Of a stretch of 64,000 nucleotides of DNA, positions 26,664 through 36,252 are shown piece by piece. The stretch's first letter is position 1, and every line of letters starts with the position of its first letter. Below the pieces are notes generated by a model. That model did no database searches. It worked only from the letters and a program-made list of their open reading frames with translations, and was not told the DNA's origin. A program made the position numbers and the translations under genes. Origin of the DNA: Archangium gephyra (GTDB lineage Bacteria > Myxococcota > Myxococcia > Myxococcales > Myxococcaceae); NCBI GenBank assembly GCA_003243425.1, contig QFQP01000025.1, positions 55,277 to 119,276 on the forward strand, read 5' to 3'.

Positions 26664-26684
26664 GGTTCTCGAAAACTGAGAACC
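26664..26684. repeat. Inverted repeat in a divergent promoter region
   Basis: GGTTCTC and GAGAACC are separated by seven A/T-rich bases between the divergent PilZ-like gene (start 26635) and the lipoprotein chimera (start 26757). It could be an operator for either gene or a small hairpin; no regulator can be assigned. Confidence 0.4.
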
Positions 26685-26756
26685 CGAGTGCACAGTGGTC
26701 TTTCCGTCACCTGAGCAGGCAACAACTCCAGGCGTGATTGTGCGAAATACGGCCTA

Positions 26757-28248
26757 ATGACTCGGGGCACTTTTCGACACGTGCTGTGGCTGCTTTTCGC
26801 GTCGGGTTGCGAAGCCCTGGTGACGCCGGGCGCGGTGAATCAGGAACAGCCTCGAAACCCGGTGACCCCCCGTGGTCGTCGAGCCACCACCGCCGACGAA
26901 GTGTGAGCCCGCGAAGCAGGAGGTCACCAAGCTGCTGCGGCTGTCGAACCACGAGTACCGCGCGATGGTCAGCGACGTGCTCGGCGTACCGGTCGACCCC
27001 GCGCTCTTCGCGCAGTGGACGCCGGTGGCCGAGGTCTACCGCTTCGACACCATGAGCGAGACGCGCATCGACGGGCAGGCGCTGCAGGTGCAACTGGCCA
27101 CCGCCGAGAAGCTCGCGCAGCTGGTGATGAGCACGCCCGCGCTGACCCAGCATTGCCCGGCGGTCGGTTCGACCGAGACGCCTGTGTGCAACCTCAAGCC
27201 GGCGTACACCGCGATCGACGACTTCGCCGACACCCAGGGCCGCGCCACGCACTTCTCGCCCTCGAGCGGTGACCCCGGCGTCGCGCGCTGCGGAAAGACG
27301 CTCGACCAGTACATCGCCGACGTGCACCCCTCGTCGCTGCGCTCGCTGGAGATCGGCGGCATCTACTACCACGTGCACCCGTTGAACGATCACCCCGGGT
27401 ACTCGAACGACTACCTGAACCGCATCAGCTGGCAGGCGGCCGACAAGTTCCGCTCGCCGATCCCGAACCCTGCGCAGCTCTTCGAGAAGCTGTTCGGTGG
27501 CCAGGAAGGTTCGGCCGCGCAGGTCGACTACTTGATCAAGCGCAAGAAGTCGGTGCTCGACACGCTCCACAAGGACGCGACGCGTTCGTCGAATCGCTTG
27601 TCGTCGACCTACCGCCCGGTGCTGCAGTCGTACATGGAGACCGTGCGCGAAGTGGAGATGGGTCTGTCGACCGGTGGCTTCACGTGCACGCCGAACCTCG
27701 CGAAGCCCACGCAGGACTTCTCGAACCCCAACGCCAACTACGTGCTGCGGTTTCAGTTGATGCATCAGCTGCTGGTGCTGGCGATGCAGTGCGGCCTGAC
27801 CAACGTGGCCACGCTGATGTACGGCCCCGGCGTCTCGGAGTACCTGTCGTTCAACGAGGCACTCGGCGGTGGCAGTGGTCACCACGCGGTCGCGCATCAC
27901 GGCGGTACGCAGTCGTCGATCGATCGCCTCAAGCAGATGAACCGCGTGCAGACCGGTCTGCTCGCCGACCTGCTCACCAAGTTGAAGGCCGCGAACCTGC
28001 TGAACGAGACCCTGGTGCTCTACGGGTCGGACATGTCGGACGGCAACGTGCACCTCACCGAGAACCTGCCGATGCTGTTGTGCGGTGCAGGCGGCGACCT
28101 TCGCTTCGGTCAGGAGATCGTCCCCTCGTCGCGCCGACCGGTCGCCGACCTGCACATCGAGATCGCGAAATCGCTCGGCATCAACTGGACGAGCTTCGGA
28201 AGTTCCGACGCGGCGAGCTCCGGTCAGACGCTCGGCGTGCGGACCTGA
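26757..28248 (+). pseudogene. Frameshifted DUF1592 (DUF1587 part)-DUF1552 chimera, lipoprotein
   Basis: The ATG at 26757 begins a lipoprotein signal (lipobox FASGC) that breaks after about 38 residues at a run of six C (26866-26871). Removing one C joins it to the frame that reads on to 28248. That frame first shows DUF1587/DUF1592 sequence (RLSNHEYRAMVSDVLG, about 23-95 counted from 26872). It then, from about residue 135, passes in frame into the middle of a DUF1552 protein (KTLDQYIADVHPSSLRSLEIG, RPVLQSYMETVREVEM, complete C terminus). DUF1592 and DUF1552 are normally separate neighbouring genes, so the C-terminal half of one and the N-terminal third of the other are missing. Either decay by deletion plus frameshift, or assembly error. 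Confidence 0.8.
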
Positions 28249-28251
28249 ACG

Positions 28252-29133
28252 TCACACCACCTGCAACGTGAGCCCGGGGAGTTGCTCGAAAGAGTAACTT
28301 CCCGGTTTCGTTTTCAGCTGCGCACGGAGCTGCCGCGCCGCGACCATCGACAACTTCACCGTCGTCGACCTGGGCGAGAACTCGATGAGCGCGCCGTCAC
28401 CATTCGCCACGTCGACGCGGTGCCCGTCGCTCACCACGCTGAACGGTCGCAGATGTCCGATGCGGCCCTTGAGCAGGGAAATGAGGGTCTCGACCGAGTC
28501 GCTCGACAACTTCCACGTGAGCTCGGCGCCGGTCTTCGTCACCCGGCTCGTGCTCGCCGTCATCGACGACATCGAGCTGCCTTCGAGATCGATGCGCTGC
28601 TCCACCAGCGCCCGCGCGCGCGGAGACTGCAGCAGCGAAGGGCGGTCGAGCTGCGTCACCAGCTTCGGGTCCAACTTCGACAGCACGTCGACCAACCCGC
28701 TCGGAGACCACTCGCGAACCACCTTCGCTTCGTCGCGCGTGACGGGAACCGCCAGCATGCCTTGCGGAATGGGCGTGAACGCGAGACCGGCCAATTCCGA
28801 TTCGGCGCCTTCGGCGATGCCGCTCGAGAGCAGCACCACCTGATTCACGTCGGGCGTCAGCTCACCGTTCTGAACACGCGTCACCAGCGAGGTCAGCAGC
28901 GCCCGCGACCAGGCTGGCTCGGCGAGCTCATCTCTCGCCTTCGCCACGCGCAGGAACAGTTCGGTCGCCAGCCCCTCGGTGCGCAGCTCCCAGTACGGCC
29001 TGGGGCCCGGCACCAACGCGACGTGGACACTTGCAACGCGCGGCCTGGCAGCCACTGTTGCACCCTGTTTTTCCGCAGGTATCCGGCGAACCGGGGCGCG
29101 TCGTGCGACCTTCTTCCGAGCGGCGGTGGGCAT
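28252..29133 (-). CDS. Suppressor-of-fused (SUFU)-like domain protein
   Basis: 293 residues. After a basic N-terminal tail (1-35) comes a SUFU-like domain: PRPYWELRTEGLATELFLRV, LLTSLVTRVQNGE and TPIPQGMLAVPVTRDEAKVV follow the bacterial SUFU pattern. Many bacterial SUFU proteins are immunity proteins of toxin systems, but no toxin gene lies beside it here. The C-terminal 120 residues are beta-rich and unassigned. It converges on the DUF1592-DUF1552 chimera with a three-base gap. Confidence 0.65.
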   Translation of the reverse strand: MPTAARKKVARRAPVRRIPAEKQGATVAARPRVASVHVALVPGPRPYWELRTEGLATELFLRVAKARDELAEPAWSRALLTSLVTRVQNGELTPDVNQVVLLSSGIAEGAESELAGLAFTPIPQGMLAVPVTRDEAKVVREWSPSGLVDVLSKLDPKLVTQLDRPSLLQSPRARALVEQRIDLEGSSMSSMTASTSRVTKTGAELTWKLSSDSVETLISLLKGRIGHLRPFSVVSDGHRVDVANGDGALIEFSPRSTTVKLSMVAARQLRAQLKTKPGSYSFEQLPGLTLQVV

Positions 29134-29222
29134 GGTCTTTCAAGTAGCGGCCGGCCGGCCTCACCGCAGGAACGTTTTCGGAAAAGTGCCGCCCGGCAGA
29201 TGGCGCAGTTGGCATTGCACGA

Positions 29223-30941
29223 GTGCTGTCACCTCGAACGTCTCTTGCTAGCGTCCGGCACGTCTTGAGCAACCAGCCGCCGATTCCACTGACGGACCTC
29301 GCCGCTCCGGGCCAGCAGCGCCAGGCTCAGGTATTTGCTCCGGGTCAATTGAAGGGGCCGCGCCTCTCGGGCCGCTTCGCTGACGGCAAGGTCGGCGAAT
29401 TCCCGCTCAATGAGCGCACCTCGATGGGGCGCCACCCGAACAACACGCTGCGGCTGGTCGATCGCGAAGTCAGCAAAGAGCACTGCGTCATCGAGAAGGT
29501 CGGCGGCAATTTCCTGCTGCGCGACCTCAACTCGTCGAACGGTACCTTCGTCAACGGCCGCAAGGTCCGTGAGCTCCGGCTTCGCGACGGCGACGAAATC
29601 GCGCTCGGCAACTCGCGCCTCGTCTTCCACGAAGGTGGCGGAGCCGGGGCGCAGACCCAGTCGGCGGGCGTCACCGTCGTGGCTTCCGCGCAGTCGATGC
29701 CGGCGTTCCTCGCCACCGTCGCGCAGATGGAGTCGGCCGAGTTCCGCCCGGCGGAGAAACTCAGCGACCTCGAGACGCTCAAGCAGGACTACGAGAAGCT
29801 GCGCATCGCCAACGAGTTCCATCGGCTCGTCGGCATGGAGCGCGATCTCAAGAGCCTCCTCGACAAGATTCTCAAGGTCGCCTTCCAGCTGCTGGCCGCG
29901 GACAACGGCGTCATCTTCCTCCCCGGTGAAGGCGGCGCGCTGACGCCGCAGGCGATCTTGAAGCGCAAGCCCGACGGCGGCGACGTCGTGGTGTCCGACA
30001 CGGTGCTCAAGCGCGTGGCCGAGACGCGCAGCGCGGTGCTGACCGCCGACGCCATCCTCGACTCGCGCTTCTCGTCGTCGGAATCCATCGTCGCGCAGGG
30101 CATCCGCTCCGCGATGGCGGTGCCGCTGCTCTCGAAGGGCGTGCTCCGTGGCGTGCTGTTCTGCGACACCCGCGAGCGCACCAACGCGTTCTCGGAAAAA
30201 GATCTCAAGGTGCTGTCGGGCATCGCGTCTCAGGCCGCCATCGCGCTCGAGAACGCCGACCTCGCGCAGAAGATCGAGCAGGAGGCGATCACCCGTGCCG
30301 AGCTCTCGCGGTTCCTCGCGCCGGCCGTCGCCGAAGCGGTGGTGAGCGGCAAGGTCGAGCTGCTGCGGGTGGGCCGGCTCGCCGAGGTCAGCTGCATCTT
30401 CGCCGACATCCGCGGCTTCACGTCGTTGTCTGAAGTCGAGAGCCCGCAGGAAGTCGTGGCCATGCTGAACACGTTCTTCACCGCGATGGCGAACGTGATC
30501 TTCACGCACGAGGGAAACCTCGACAAGTTCATCGGCGACTGCGTCATGGCGACGTGGGGCCCGCCGATCACGCACCCCGACGACGCCTCGCGCGCGCTCA
30601 AGTGTGCGCTCGAGATGCTCGAAGAGATCATCGCCATGAACGAAGCGCGCGTGGCCGCCGGCAAGAAGCCGATTGAAGTGGGCATCGGCGTGAACACCGG
30701 CCAGGCCGTCGTCGGCTACATCGGTTCGAGCGAGCGTCACGAGTTCACGGCCATCGGAGACTCGGTCAACACCGCGTCGCGGCTGTGTGGTCTGGCCAAA
30801 GCCGGCGAAATTCTCGCGAGCGAAGCGACCATTCGCAGCGCGGGGCCAGGCTTCAAGGTCGAAGCAGTGTCGGTGCTCCAGGTGAAGGGCAGAGAGAAGG
30901 GCGTGCCCAGCTACCGAGTGCTCGACTACACGGGCAAGTGA
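29223..30941 (+). CDS. FHA-GAF class III adenylate cyclase
   Basis: 572 residues. An FHA domain (50-137; GR 69-70, SKEH 84-87, NSSNGTFVNG) reads phosphothreonine. A GAF domain follows (about 200-355), then a class III nucleotide cyclase (385-560) with metal-binding FADIRGFTSL, NLDKFIGDCVMATWG and FTAIGDSVNTASRL; the Lys before FIGD fits ATP as substrate. The start is uncertain: GTG 29223 or TTG 29265. Its stop overlaps by one base the start of a Ser/Thr kinase gene, so the kinase may phosphorylate a partner that the FHA domain recognises. Confidence 0.92.
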   Translation: MLSPRTSLASVRHVLSNQPPIPLTDLAAPGQQRQAQVFAPGQLKGPRLSGRFADGKVGEFPLNERTSMGRHPNNTLRLVDREVSKEHCVIEKVGGNFLLRDLNSSNGTFVNGRKVRELRLRDGDEIALGNSRLVFHEGGGAGAQTQSAGVTVVASAQSMPAFLATVAQMESAEFRPAEKLSDLETLKQDYEKLRIANEFHRLVGMERDLKSLLDKILKVAFQLLAADNGVIFLPGEGGALTPQAILKRKPDGGDVVVSDTVLKRVAETRSAVLTADAILDSRFSSSESIVAQGIRSAMAVPLLSKGVLRGVLFCDTRERTNAFSEKDLKVLSGIASQAAIALENADLAQKIEQEAITRAELSRFLAPAVAEAVVSGKVELLRVGRLAEVSCIFADIRGFTSLSEVESPQEVVAMLNTFFTAMANVIFTHEGNLDKFIGDCVMATWGPPITHPDDASRALKCALEMLEEIIAMNEARVAAGKKPIEVGIGVNTGQAVVGYIGSSERHEFTAIGDSVNTASRLCGLAKAGEILASEATIRSAGPGFKVEAVSVLQVKGREKGVPSYRVLDYTGK

Positions 30942-32890
30942 TGAACGGAGGGCGTTCCTCACGGAGCGTCGTCGCGCAGACGTGCCCCAATTGCGGGAAG
31001 CTGCACGACGTCGGCGTGTACGTGTCGGGGCAACAGCTCCAGTGCACGTGCGGCATTCGTTTCGAAGTGAAGCGCTCCGACGTGAACGCCAGGACCATCA
31101 ACGGCCGGGGGGAGCCCGTCTCGGCCGAGTTCGCCGTGACCGTCGCCAGCAGCAAGCCGAAGGAAGACGGCATGTTCGACGAGCCCGAAGAGAAGACCGC
31201 GGCGCCCGTCGGCCCATCGGTGCCCGGCTACGAGCTGGTCGAGCTGCTCGGCAAGGGTGGCATGGGTGAAGTGTGGCGCGCCAAGCAGCTGTCGCTGGGG
31301 CGCATGGTGGCCCTCAAGGTGCTGCCGTCGCGCTTCTCGAAAGATCGCGAGTTCGTCGCGCGCTTCGACAAGGAGGCCACCGCGCTCGCCGCGCTCTCGC
31401 ACCCCGGCATCGTGCAGATCATCGATCGCGGGCAGGCGGGCGATCACTACTACTTCACGATGGAGCTCGTGCCGGGCATCAACCTGCGCGAGATGATGAA
31501 CGCAGGGCGCTTGAAGCTCCGTGATGCGCTGCGCATCGGCACGCAGATCGCGCGCGCGCTCGACTACGCGCACGAGATGAAGATCGTTCACCGCGATCTC
31601 AAGCCCGAGAACGTGCTGGTCGACACGCGCGGTCACGTGAAGATCGCCGACTTCGGGCTGGCCGGCATGAAGGGCAACGAGCGGGACATCTCGTTGACCG
31701 CGACGGCCGTGGCGATGGGCACCGTGAACTACATGGCGCCCGAGCAGCGCCGCGACGCCAAGAACGTCGACCATCGTGCCGACCTCTATTCGCTGGGCGT
31801 GCTCGTGTACGAGCTGCTCACCGGCGAGCTGCCCATTGGCCGCTTCAAGGTGCCGTCGATCAAGATGCCGGGGCTCGACCCGTCGGTCGACGAGGCCGTC
31901 TGTCAGCTGCTCGAGACCGAACCCGAAGCGCGGCCGTCGCGCGCGAACCTCCTGGCCGACGTGCTCGAGTCGGTCACGCCGTCGAGCAACGCCGGGAGCC
32001 CGGCGACGCCGCTCCCCCGGCCTGCGTCACAGCCGCCTCCGGGAACGTCGGCGATCGGTTCGTTCGTTCAGGGCCCGGCGGCCGGTTGGAAGATGGGCGT
32101 GTTCGTTCTGGGCGCCTTGTTGCTGTTGGGCGTGGGGCTCAAGTTCTGGCCCGATGACTCGAAGTCGACGGCCGTCGCGCCGCCTGCCTGGTACCACGAC
32201 AGTCAGGACGAATCGGTCGAGTCGGTGATCATTCCCGAAGCGGGTGCGTTCACGGTGACCTTCGACGCGCTCGATGGTGGCGAGCTCATCAACTTTCACG
32301 AAGGCCTGTGGTCGCTCGACAAGGGGACTCTGAGCGCCATTCAGTACGGAGACGCGCTCAGTCGCGACATCCTCGTTCCGCGCGCGTACGTGGGAAACCG
32401 CTACTACGTGTCGGACCGGCTCGAGATGGCCGTCGACATGGAAGTCGCTCCGCTCACCAACGAGTTTCCGCCGGTCGATTTCGAAACCGCGCAGCACTTC
32501 GCGGAGCTCGCGTTTCGCATCAACGATCTCAACGTGAGCCTTTACGCAATTCCCGGCGACGGAATGCGCCTGGGCTGGCGGTACTTCAAGCGCGACGGTC
32601 AGAAGGAAGACGGCAACTCAGATTTCGACGTGCGCGAGCTGCAGGCCGACCCGATGAAGGTCCCCAAGGGCACGTTCCGCGCGAAGCTGGTGATGACGCC
32701 GCTGAAGAACGGCGACATGAACGTGGAGGCCTCGGCGAATGGGCGACGTTTCGCGCGCGTGGTGTTGCCGGGGTTCAGTGGCTACGTCGGCAAGGTCGCG
32801 CTCGGGTGTCGGAACCAGATGTGCCGGTTCGACAACCTGACGGTGAAGGGTACGCCAGGTCAGCGGCCTGAGCGTCCGAAGCCGCAGTGA
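30941..32890 (+). CDS. Ser/Thr protein kinase with zinc-finger-like N terminus and periplasmic sensor
   Basis: 649 residues. A four-cysteine zinc-ribbon-like head (Cys15, 18, 35, 37) precedes a Hanks kinase (96-365) with GKGGMGEV, catalytic Lys in MVALKVLP, HRDLKPEN (217-224) and DFG (237-239). A Pro/Ser linker and one transmembrane helix (about 410-432) lead to a roughly 200-residue outer domain with a beta-sandwich look (FTVTFDALDGGELINFHEGLW; GCRNQMCRFDNLTVKG). The outer part resembles LamG/glycan-binding folds and is probably the sensor. Translationally coupled to the FHA-cyclase (TGATG). Confidence 0.92.
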   Translation: MNGGRSSRSVVAQTCPNCGKLHDVGVYVSGQQLQCTCGIRFEVKRSDVNARTINGRGEPVSAEFAVTVASSKPKEDGMFDEPEEKTAAPVGPSVPGYELVELLGKGGMGEVWRAKQLSLGRMVALKVLPSRFSKDREFVARFDKEATALAALSHPGIVQIIDRGQAGDHYYFTMELVPGINLREMMNAGRLKLRDALRIGTQIARALDYAHEMKIVHRDLKPENVLVDTRGHVKIADFGLAGMKGNERDISLTATAVAMGTVNYMAPEQRRDAKNVDHRADLYSLGVLVYELLTGELPIGRFKVPSIKMPGLDPSVDEAVCQLLETEPEARPSRANLLADVLESVTPSSNAGSPATPLPRPASQPPPGTSAIGSFVQGPAAGWKMGVFVLGALLLLGVGLKFWPDDSKSTAVAPPAWYHDSQDESVESVIIPEAGAFTVTFDALDGGELINFHEGLWSLDKGTLSAIQYGDALSRDILVPRAYVGNRYYVSDRLEMAVDMEVAPLTNEFPPVDFETAQHFAELAFRINDLNVSLYAIPGDGMRLGWRYFKRDGQKEDGNSDFDVRELQADPMKVPKGTFRAKLVMTPLKNGDMNVEASANGRRFARVVLPGFSGYVGKVALGCRNQMCRFDNLTVKGTPGQRPERPKPQ

Positions 32891-32891
32891 C

Positions 32892-33568
32892 TCAGAGCCC
32901 GAGCGCCGAGCGTTGGTGACGCCACATGAAGACGCCGGCGTCGGGTTCGTAGTGCGCGACCGAAAGTGTCTCAGCCGTCGCGCCGACCATGGGCGGCCAC
33001 CGGGAGAACTCCGCGAGCGGCTTGCACTGAGTCTGGTTGCACGCGTGCATCGTGAAGCCGCCGTCGACCTGTGTGCTGGTGAGCGCGAGGAATGGTTCTG
33101 CCTGAACGAGAGCCTGGAAGACATGGCCGTCTGGCGTGGTGAAGCTCGAGATCTGTGCCGTGGAGTTCACGTTGGCGCGATGAATCGTCACCACGTTCCG
33201 AGCTCTTTCCGCGCAAGAGAAGTCGAGTCGTCCGGGCTGCTGCTCCAACGCGGAAGAGCAGAGCCCGTCGATGAATTCCCGGGAGGTCTCGGTGAGTGCG
33301 CGAATGAGACGATTTCGGTCTTCGAACTTCCCGTCGAACCGAATGGTCCGAGGAGAATTTCCCCCGATGCCAGTTCTCGAATTCGGGTTGGTGGAAGGCC
33401 GTAGACCGCCGCCGCTGGGCTCGACCAGAAGTGAAGGAAGCGGGGCGAGATGTCTTCCGGTTCGGGGCGCGCGAGGAAGCGGTGCTCCGGACCTGAATCC
33501 GGTACGTCGCTGACTGGATTCAGACAACCCGCCATCACCATCGCCACCGCGCCAATCAGTCGCCGCAT
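32892..33568 (-). pseudogene. Lipoprotein gene with a single-base frameshift
   Basis: The ATG at 33568 starts a lipoprotein (lipobox VMAGC) that reads well to GLPPTRIRELASG, then loses sense at a run of five G on the coding strand (33361-33365). Adding one G joins it to the frame reading NSPRTIRFDGKFEDRN to the stop at 32892. The rebuilt protein would be about 225 residues, Cys-containing and unrecognised. One missing base in a homopolymer can be real or a sequencing error. Confidence 0.7.
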
Positions 33569-33687
33569 CACGCCCTCATTTCGTCTGACACACCCGATTC
33601 ATTCACCCGCATTGTTCGCCCGCGGGTGCGATGTCGCTGTTTCCAACGTCTGCACCGGAAGACACGCCGACGACACCATCGCCAACT

Positions 33688-35235
33688 TCATTCTTCCTCC
33701 GCGACGCCGAAGTCTTTCAGCTTCCGCGCGAGCGTATTGCGACCGATGCCGAGCCACTTCGCGGTCAACGTGCGGTTGCCCTTCGCTTTGTCGAGCACCG
33801 CGAGCACGTGTTGCCGTTCGACCTGTTCGAGCGTCAGCACCGCGGTTTCTTTCCCGAGCACCAGCGTCGGCGCCTTGCCGACTTCCGGCAGTGGCAGATG
33901 CTCCGGCAGCACCTCGCCGTCACACAGCACCACGGCGCTCTCGATGCAGTTCTCCAACTCGCGAACGTTCCCGGGCCACGACCACGCCTTGAGCCGCTCG
34001 AGGGTCGATCGCGAGAGCGCCGGTTCTCTCACCAGGTGATGCCGCTTCGTCGCCTGCGCCACGAAGTGCCTCGCGAGCCGTTCGATGTCTTCGACGCCGC
34101 GTTCACGCAGGGGAGGCAGCGTCAGCTCGACGACCTTGATCCGGTAATAGAGGTCTTCGCGGAACTTCCCTTCACGAACCATCGTCGGCAGGTCGCGGTG
34201 CGTCGCGGCCACGATGCGCACGTCGACCTGCACCGTCTGCGTGCCACCGACGCGCTCGAACTCCCGGTCCTGCAGTACGCGCAGCAGCTTCCCCTGCACG
34301 GGCAACGGCAACTCACCCAACTCATCGATGAACACCGTGCCGCCATTCGCCGCCTCGAACTTGCCGAGCTGCCGCGCTTCAGCCCCGGTGAACGCACCCT
34401 TCTCGTGACCGAAGAGCTCGTTCTCGATGAGCGAGCCGGGCAGGGCAGCACAGTCGACCTTCACGAAGGGCTTCTCTCGCCGCCGCGAATTCACGTGCAC
34501 CGCGCGCGCGAACAGCTCCTTGCCGGTGCCCGATTCACCACGCAGCAACACCGTCGCGTCGGTGCCCGCGGCCTTCTGAATCGTCTTGTAGATGGCCTTC
34601 ATCGGCGCCGACTCACCGATGACGCGATTGAAGAAGTAGCTGACCGGTTGCTCCGGTTGTTTCTGCGCGCGCAGCAGCTCGGTGTAGAGCGACGTGGCCT
34701 GCAGCGCCTGGCTCACCTGCGCGGCGATCTCGGTGAGCTTCTGTTCGTCATCGGCGTCGAACACCCCACCGCCGAGCCGGTTGAGTACCTGCAACACGCC
34801 GAACACCGCCTTCTGCGCGTCGATGAGCGGCACCGCCAGCATCGACGTGGTGCGGTAGCCCGTCATCTTGTCGATGTCAGGATTGAAGCGCTTCTCGCCC
34901 TGCGCGGTCGGCAGGTTCACCGGCGCGCCGTGTTGCGCGACGTGACCCGCCGCGCCCTGACCGAGCTTCAAACGAATCTGCTTCAGCTCCGGCAGGTGCG
35001 CGGCGCGCGAGAACAGCTCGCCGCGTGAAAAGTCGACCAGGTAGAGCGTGCCGCGATCGGCCTGCATGCCGCGCGCGATGCGATCGACGAGCTGGTGAAG
35101 AAACTCGTCGAGGTTCACTTCCTGACCGACCAGCCCGCCGACCGAGAGAACCACCTGCGTTGGGTCGCTGCGCTTCGCCATTTCGGAGAGCAGAGAGTCC
35201 AACCCCAGAGGCGCGGCAGCGCAAGCCAAAGTCAC
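33688..35235 (-). CDS. Sigma-54-dependent activator with GAF sensor
   Basis: 515 residues: GAF domain (about 25-190), AAA+ sigma-54 interaction domain with GESGTGKE Walker A, the sigma-54-contacting GAFTGA loop and GGTVFIDELGELPLPVQ Walker B, then a Fis-type helix-turn-helix (TAKWLGIGRNTLARKLKDFG). It activates sigma-54 promoters in response to whatever the GAF domain binds; no receiver domain is present. The GTG at 35235 overlaps the MBL-hydrolase stop by four bases, so the two are cotranscribed. Confidence 0.93.
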   Translation of the reverse strand: MTLACAAAPLGLDSLLSEMAKRSDPTQVVLSVGGLVGQEVNLDEFLHQLVDRIARGMQADRGTLYLVDFSRGELFSRAAHLPELKQIRLKLGQGAAGHVAQHGAPVNLPTAQGEKRFNPDIDKMTGYRTTSMLAVPLIDAQKAVFGVLQVLNRLGGGVFDADDEQKLTEIAAQVSQALQATSLYTELLRAQKQPEQPVSYFFNRVIGESAPMKAIYKTIQKAAGTDATVLLRGESGTGKELFARAVHVNSRRREKPFVKVDCAALPGSLIENELFGHEKGAFTGAEARQLGKFEAANGGTVFIDELGELPLPVQGKLLRVLQDREFERVGGTQTVQVDVRIVAATHRDLPTMVREGKFREDLYYRIKVVELTLPPLRERGVEDIERLARHFVAQATKRHHLVREPALSRSTLERLKAWSWPGNVRELENCIESAVVLCDGEVLPEHLPLPEVGKAPTLVLGKETAVLTLEQVERQHVLAVLDKAKGNRTLTAKWLGIGRNTLARKLKDFGVAEEE

Positions 35236-36062
35236 CCCAGCACCACGCGCTTGTTTTCACGCGCAGGCTCGCTGGCCGCGAACACGTTGCGCGCTTCTTC
35301 GGCCATGTCTTCGACCTGCACGTCGTTGTGCCCGGGGTCGTGATGAAAGAGGAACAACCGCTTCGCGCCGACCGCCCTGGCGATCTTCGCGGCCTCGATG
35401 TTGGTCGAGTGACCCCAGCCGATCTTCGGCGGGCCCACGCGGCCCTCGTATTCATCGGTCGTGTACTGCGCGTCCAACACCAGGGCGTCGACACCGGCGA
35501 GCGCGTCACCGACTTCACGCTTGAGCGTCGCGAGCGACATCTCGACGTCGGTGCAATACGCGAGCTTCATTCCGTCGGCCTCGACGACGTAGCCGATGCA
35601 GCCCTGCGGGTGCGGCAGGTCGAACGGCGTCACGCGGAACGGGCCGGTCTCGATGACGCGGTTGGGCAGCGCCGACTGGAAGTCCATGCGTGCGCGCATC
35701 GCGCTTAACGGCACGGGGAAATTCGGCGGCTCCATCTGCTTACGCAGCACCGACTGCAGCTGCTGCTCACCGTCACTGCCCGGGCCGTACATCGTCAACT
35801 CTGTGGTCGGCATGAACGCCGGCGTGAAGAACGGGAACCCCTGCACGTGGTCCCAGTGCAGGTGCGAAAAGAGCATGGTGGCCTTCACCGGCGGCGCCTT
35901 CATCAGCGAGTCGCCGAGGCCGCGAATGCCGGTGCCCGCGTCGAAGATGAGCCGGTGACCCCGGCTCTCGATCTCGAGGCACGACGTGTTGCCACCGATC
36001 TTCGCGACGTGTGAACCAGACGAGGCCACGCTTCCACGAACACCCCAGAATCGGACTTCCAT
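35232..36062 (-). CDS. MBL-fold metallo-hydrolase
   Basis: 276 residues with the metal motif SHLHWDHVQG (HxHxDH), the Asp in YCTDVEMS, and the second His in LFHHDPGH, as in RNase Z-like or phosphorylcholine-esterase-like MBL proteins of the form MEVRFWGVRGSVASSG. A GGAG Shine-Dalgarno sits before the ATG at 36062. The partner gene is a GAF-type sigma-54 activator, so the hydrolase may make or destroy its ligand, which is inference. Confidence 0.9.
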   Translation of the reverse strand: MEVRFWGVRGSVASSGSHVAKIGGNTSCLEIESRGHRLIFDAGTGIRGLGDSLMKAPPVKATMLFSHLHWDHVQGFPFFTPAFMPTTELTMYGPGSDGEQQLQSVLRKQMEPPNFPVPLSAMRARMDFQSALPNRVIETGPFRVTPFDLPHPQGCIGYVVEADGMKLAYCTDVEMSLATLKREVGDALAGVDALVLDAQYTTDEYEGRVGPPKIGWGHSTNIEAAKIARAVGAKRLFLFHHDPGHNDVQVEDMAEEARNVFAASEPARENKRVVLG

Positions 36063-36252
36063 CGGTGACTCCTTTGACAGTGGCCGCTGACTGAAGCGTC
36101 GCGGTCGCAAAGTCAGTGAGCACCGCGCGCGCCAACGCGTAAGTGGTCGCAAAGTGGTCATGCCTACATCGCCGCTGATCGACTCTGGATCGCTCGACTG
36201 CGCCGATTCGGAGCGTGCGCTCCGTCGGTGAGTTCATGGCAGAACCGCGCGC

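Noticed and set aside
29175..29225. Possible sigma-54 -24/-12 promoter before the FHA-cyclase (TTGGCATTGCACGAGTGC)
   Set aside because: The spacing between GG and GC is 12, or 13 with the alternative GG, instead of 10.
33631..35028. Plus-strand open frame opposite the sigma-54 activator
   Set aside because: Antisense shadow of a clearly conserved gene.
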